Below are positions 7,301-9,268 of a DNA stretch of 9,268 bases, piece after piece (the stretch's first letter is position 1; each line of letters begins with the position of its first letter). The notes under the pieces are model-generated. The model saw only the letters and a list, made by a program, of their open reading frames with translations, did not search any database and was not told where the DNA came from. The stretch covers positions 1 to 9,268 of the forward strand of contig JAGOBN010000112.1 of NCBI GenBank assembly GCA_017999235.1. Reading direction: 5' to 3'. Source of the stretch: Anaerolineales bacterium (lineage in GTDB: Bacteria; Chloroflexota; Anaerolineae; Anaerolineales; UBA6663). Made by a program: the position numbers and the translations under genes.

Positions 7301-8562
7301 CGAATGCGGCCGGCAATTATCGCGGCACCACCACCTTGCAGACGAACCTCCAACCGGCCCGCAACACGCCGCCCATGGCGCCGGCCGGCCTGACGGTCAC
7401 CATCTCAGGTGCCACGGCCACGTTGAGTTGGAACGCCGCTGCGGATGCGGAGACGCCGGCGGCCGGCCTGAGCTACAACATCCGCGTCGGCACCATGCCG
7501 GGCGGCGTGGATGTCGTGTCACCGCTGGCGGACCTGGCCACGGGTTTCCGCTACATTCCCGCCCTCGGTAACGCCGGCCAACTGCTGACCGCGACCGTGA
7601 CTGGCTTGACCCCGGGCCTCATCTATTACTGGAGCGTCCAGGCCATCGACGCGGGCTGGCTGGCCTCGCCGTTCGCGGCCGAGGGCAACTTTGATTTGTC
7701 CGGCGGCCTGACGCCCACGGCCACGCCCACCCTGACGCCCACGGCGACGGTGACGCCGGCCGCCACCCTGACGCCCACGGCCACCGCGGTGCCGGGCGCG
7801 GGCGCAACACCGCCGGCGTCACTGGCCCTGGAAGGCCCGACCCTGGGCGTGACCGGGACAGCGTATGTGTTCCAGGCAGCGGCCACCCCGCTGACCGCCA
7901 CCCTTCCGATGACCTATCACTGGCAAGCCTCAGCTCAGGCCGGCCTTGCCATCACCGGCGGCCTTAGCAGCACCGCCAGCTTCCAGTGGGACGTGCCCGG
8001 TCTGCAAACGATCACGGCGACCGCCTGGAATGCCAGCGGGGCTCCGGTGACCGCGACGCACACCATCTCGATCGTGGCCGGCGCGGCGACGGGCCTGACC
8101 CCGGCGCAACCCGGCTCACTGATCTACACGGACACTCACGGCGGCGTGATCCATCTCTTATTTCCGGCCGCGGCCATTACCCAGGCCGTGGACTTGATCC
8201 TTGCGCCGGTGGTGACCGTCACCGCGCCGGCCGGGTTCGGTTTTGCAGGGCAGGCTTTTGAACTACACGCCCTGGCGGCCGGCGTTCCTGCCGCCAGCTT
8301 CGTGTTCCAGTCGGCGGTCACGGTGACGCTGAATTATCTGGAGGCCGCAGTCTCCCAAATCGGCGAAGACACCCTCAAGCTGTTCTACCGGCAGGGGAAC
8401 ACGTGGGTGGATGCGGCCACGACCTGTGCGCCGGCCTCGCACTACGTGCGCGATCTCATCAACAACCGGCTGGAGGTCGCCATCTGTCATTTGTCGGAAT
8501 TCGCGCTGTTCGGGCAGCCTCAATTCAAGGTGTATTTGCCAGCCGTCGTCTCGGCGCACTAA
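4387..8562 (+). CDS. Giant secreted mosaic protein: CSLREA, beta-helix, FG-GAP propeller, Fn3, PKD, YLPxV tail
   Basis: The start is supported by AAGGGGGA (4375-4382) just upstream. The 1391-aa product reads, in order: signal peptide (1-30, ending LARAA); CSLREA segment (31-72, CSLREA at 49-54); parallel beta-helix (about 75-425) with repeated GGGLYN/GGGI turns followed by a strand and N-x-A/S ladder; choice-of-anchor-Q-like segment (about 428-495, DNGGPTLTQPLLAGSPALDA then DQRGAARP); DUF11-like domain (about 497-615, VTNTGVSLLSNVRVTETLPA); seven FG-GAP/VCBS repeats with Ca-binding DxDxDGxxD-type loops at D640, D690, D749, D800, D861, D913 and D958; Fn3-like domain (about 995-1103); Thr/Pro linker (1108-1143); PKD/Ig-like domain (about 1144-1230); a C-terminal beta domain (1233-1378) and the tail KVYLPAVVSAH. 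Seven FG-GAP repeats suit one integrin-alpha-like propeller. I see no LPXTG motif, S-layer homology domain or C-terminal TM helix. No catalytic residues are evident, so adhesion or ligand/polysaccharide binding at the surface is likely, though some right-handed beta-helices are lyases. Confidence 0.9.
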   Translation: MIKPSLARIVMLAGLLLAGWLLTASLARAAGYTVTKTVDTNDGVCDADCSLREALAAANAAPDPDTIFLPAGLYPLSLGELSITSPLTLTGELSTSTIINAAPGVPVMTVMIPGMAIIANVTVQGGNSVGAGGINAQGPLTLNDSILTHNTGVIAGGVSGGQVAINRSWIVDNTAGLTGLGGGVSVSNDGVVTITASLIAGNTGGKGGGLYNTGTLTLIDTRVENNFAYGAGGGGLYNERVTAANRLALTTSTFQGNQSASEGGGLLNHGGPVTIADSRFLFNGSGLGGAIWNTGALTVTRSAFLNSVGGGIVNSSAPIPSTWLAAAGSLSLTNSTLAGAIPYPGDAVLNGAGAGVLINGGAGYLNNVTITGNAGAGVFQSNTAVVSVTNSLLAGNYYGDCRGTLTSLDYNFFQNLACTLTGAAAHTLSSLDPLVALPQDNGGPTLTQPLLAGSPALDAGNPAAPGSAGACAAVDQRGAARPADTACDIGASEGAYADNPLVIARAASNEPVALGQAFTETVIVTNTGVSLLSNVRVTETLPASVQFGAFGVNTGSCAVTGSAVACGPTALAAGAALRFSVVVTPGAVGTLAGMVAAADDAQGAGMAQTQALISTTVTLLAQQVGTAWPKLNNGGAAWGDYDGDGRLDAVVLGDTGAGLVTRVYHNLGGGVFTITASLTGVAYGSAAWGDFDNDGHLDLLITGATVVNAYPQPPANPATRLYRGDGAGAFTPVSAGLADVMRGAGVWADYDGDGRADILLTGQGAAGPVTKLYQNGGGGVFTEVAAGFPGLLDSAAAWGDYNHDGRPDLFLAGNTGAAQAASALWRNAGNGFTQDVDGLRSSNPPQTITVKVDRGAVAWADADNDGWLDLAAAGGDGSGQGYGSLFFLRNQGGQLFYEYFAAMPPQVTTAWGDYDNDGRPDLVLAGLYGQGTLFHTEGRAIFADTRASLEALNLAIGDYNADGRLDLLAVTTNAAGNYRGTTTLQTNLQPARNTPPMAPAGLTVTISGATATLSWNAAADAETPAAGLSYNIRVGTMPGGVDVVSPLADLATGFRYIPALGNAGQLLTATVTGLTPGLIYYWSVQAIDAGWLASPFAAEGNFDLSGGLTPTATPTLTPTATVTPAATLTPTATAVPGAGATPPASLALEGPTLGVTGTAYVFQAAATPLTATLPMTYHWQASAQAGLAITGGLSSTASFQWDVPGLQTITATAWNASGAPVTATHTISIVAGAATGLTPAQPGSLIYTDTHGGVIHLLFPAAAITQAVDLILAPVVTVTAPAGFGFAGQAFELHALAAGVPAASFVFQSAVTVTLNYLEAAVSQIGEDTLKLFYRQGNTWVDAATTCAPASHYVRDLINNRLEVAICHLSEFALFGQPQFKVYLPAVVSAH
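6291..7290 (+). repeat. Diverged DNA repeats encoding seven FG-GAP calcium-loop motifs
   Basis: The seven repeats of the propeller begin about every 45-61 codons. Some remain identical at DNA level: a 20-nt block starting GATTACGACGG occurs at 6304-6323 and 6631-6650, and a 19-nt block starting CGCGGCCTGG occurs at 6291-6309 and 6771-6789. Other copies have drifted (loop 5 reads DADNDGWLD, loop 7 DYNADGRLD). This looks like internal duplication of a propeller blade followed by divergence, not a mobile or CRISPR repeat. Confidence 0.8.
7708..7800 (+). repeat. Degenerate tandem repeat encoding the Thr/Pro linker
   Basis: CTGACGCCCACGG recurs at 7708, 7732 and 7768, interspersed with related ACGCCCAC and ACGGCGACG units. 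It encodes the linker LTPTATPTLTPTATVTPAAT and its continuation between the Fn3-like and PKD-like domains. Such Thr/Pro spacers keep extracellular domains apart and are often glycosylated. Copy number may vary between strains. Confidence 0.8.
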
Positions 8563-8766
8563 GGCGGAGTCCCTCGTTTACGGGGCAGTCAGGGTTTGTT
8601 GCAGTAGATCGATGTAGCTCTGAGCTTCGTTGGAGCCGGTGGGACGGGACCTGGCTTGAACTAACCCGCCAGCTTTGGCTTACCGTGAGTGCGTTCGGCA
8701 CGACGGCGTAGAACGGCGGAGGCGGATTTCCTCGTTTGTTTAGATAATCCCCGCGAGAATAGCCGG
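8563..8766. other. About 200-bp gene-free spacer
   Basis: I see no gene, tRNA fold or mobile-element end that I can support. A small bulged stem near 8571-8585 (CCCTCG/CGGGG around TTTA) directly after the large gene is a weak terminator candidate without a T-run. On the minus strand a 33-codon open stretch (8581-8679, stop at 8578-8580) reads protein-like near its end (NEAQSYIDLLQQTLTAP) but has no start or ribosome site; it could be a decayed gene end or chance. Confidence 0.35.
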
Positions 8767-8804
8767 TTGAAAAAAATCCAATTTGTGACTAAAATTGTCA
8801 CCAA
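8767..8804 (+). promoter_or_regulatory. abiEi-like promoter with inverted repeat flanking the -10 box
   Basis: TTGAAA (8767-8772) and TAAAAT (8790-8795) are separated by exactly 17 nt, each one mismatch from consensus. The -10 forms the spacer of an inverted repeat: GTGAC (8785-8789) and GTCAC (8797-8801), extending to 8-base arms with one mismatch (8782-8789 and 8797-8804). A protein bound here would block RNA polymerase. AbiEi antitoxins are known to bind inverted repeats in their own promoter and repress it, so this is the natural autoregulation site. A weaker partial repeat, GTTG-N8-CAAC, follows at 8805-8820. Transcription would start near 8802, giving a leader of about 27 nt without a clear Shine-Dalgarno. 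Confidence 0.65.
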
Positions 8805-8828
8805 GTTGAATATTTACAACAAACGTCA

Positions 8829-9268
8829 ATGACACGTTCTCTTTCGGCCGTAGAGGCCAAACTGATCCTAAAACTGGAATGGGACAAAAAAAGCCTGGTC
8901 ACCATTCCACAGGCGATGGCGGCCTTAGGCGCATCGTATGATCACACGCGTCAGGTGCTTCATCGCCTGGCGCGTGATGGTTGGCTGGCGCGCCTAGGGG
9001 CGGGCAAGTACGAGCTCATTCCGGCCGAGCGCGGCGAGTTTGCCTTTGCCGATCCCAACCCTCTGCTCGCCGGCAGCGCGCTCGTCACACCGTATTACTT
9101 CTCCTACTCGACCGCCGCCTATCATCACGGCCTGACCACGCAGGCGCCGGCCGTGGTCTATATCGCGACCATCAGCGGCAAGACCCAGCGCCGCGTCATC
9201 CGCGACCATGAGTATCAGTTGATCTACCAACCCAAGCAGCACTTCTTTGGCGCGGTGGAGGTTGAGTC
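8829..9268 (+). CDS. AbiEi-type type IV antitoxin / winged-helix regulator (3' truncated)
   Basis: From the ATG at 8829 the frame stays open for 146 codons to the window edge. An N-terminal winged helix-turn-helix covers about residues 5-66: AKLILKLEWDK, IPQAMAALGASYDHTRQVLH as the HTH, and GWLARLGAGKYELIP as the wing, a pattern typical of AbiEi. The following region (PYYFSYSTAAYHHGLTTQ, then VYIAT, and YQLIYQPKQHFFG near the edge) matches the AbiEi antitoxin domain with its conserved A-x-x-x-x-GLT segment and late FFG. AbiEi neutralises the AbiEii nucleotidyltransferase toxin without stable contact and represses the shared promoter; the pair can act in phage abortive infection. The AbiEii gene would lie immediately downstream, outside the window. 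No Shine-Dalgarno precedes the ATG (leader ends CAACAAACGTCA), unlike the other genes here. Stand-alone AbiEi-like regulators also exist, so a complete system is not proven. Confidence 0.8.
   Translation, partial: MTRSLSAVEAKLILKLEWDKKSLVTIPQAMAALGASYDHTRQVLHRLARDGWLARLGAGKYELIPAERGEFAFADPNPLLAGSALVTPYYFSYSTAAYHHGLTTQAPAVVYIATISGKTQRRVIRDHEYQLIYQPKQHFFGAVEVE

Noticed and set aside
6325..7353. 342-codon minus-strand open frame under the FG-GAP region
   Set aside because: It mirrors the repeated Ca-loop codons on the plus strand; repetitive VVVIxPG-like translation with no start context.
7708..7800. Short repeats resembling a CRISPR or VNTR array
   Set aside because: They are in frame, degenerate, without unique spacers, and encode an ordinary Thr/Pro linker.
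4390..8562. Excess of the palindrome GCCGGC in the large gene as a possible uptake or methylation signal
   Set aside because: It is explained by frequent Ala-Gly codon pairs (GCC GGC) and high GC; only a genome-wide count against codon-shuffled sequence could show otherwise.
8600..8700. Possible tRNA or small RNA in the spacer before the antitoxin gene
   Set aside because: No cloverleaf, no T-loop GTTCGA-type box or acceptor pairing could be found by eye.

Overview
This GC-rich window appears to be chromosomal DNA from a Chloroflexota bacterium, most like Anaerolineae/Caldilineae. No rRNA or other phylogenetic marker is present. The inference rests on a very large secreted mosaic protein with a CSLREA N-terminus, a choice-of-anchor-Q-like segment, FG-GAP repeats, a Thr/Pro linker and a YLPxV-type C-terminal tail, a style common in that phylum. 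All supported genes are on the plus strand.

Region 1 (1-2129) is a tightly packed four-gene operon, entered in the middle of its first gene. The genes are the C-terminal part of a flotillin/SPFH-like scaffold, a 160-aa Ala/Arg/Glu-rich coiled-coil protein, a minimal two-TM potassium-channel-like protein with a non-canonical filter (SVGYAD), and a 227-aa PspA/IM30-family protein. Gaps are 14 bp or overlaps of 20 and 4 bp, with good Shine-Dalgarno sequences, so the products are probably translationally coupled. Flotillin plus PspA plus an ion channel reads as a membrane-integrity/envelope-stress module. The second gene may itself be a diverged PspA-type protein.

Region 2 (2130-4207) begins with an intergenic stretch holding a bulged hairpin and a perfect ATTACC-N4-GGTAAT palindrome. 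It is followed by a secreted WD40-type beta-propeller protein of 638 aa.

Region 3 (4208-8562) has a 179-bp intergenic stretch with a candidate promoter, then a 1391-aa secreted mosaic protein: signal peptide, CSLREA segment, parallel beta-helix, choice-of-anchor-Q-like region, DUF11-like domain, seven Ca-binding FG-GAP/VCBS repeats, Fn3-like domain, Thr/Pro linker, PKD/Ig-like domain, a C-terminal beta domain and the tail. It is most likely a cell-surface binding or adhesion protein.

Region 4 (8563-9268) has about 200 bp with no supported gene, then a sharply AT-rich promoter whose -10 box sits inside an inverted repeat. This drives an AbiEi-type (type IV toxin-antitoxin) antitoxin gene that runs off the window. 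The cognate AbiEii toxin, if present, would lie just downstream.
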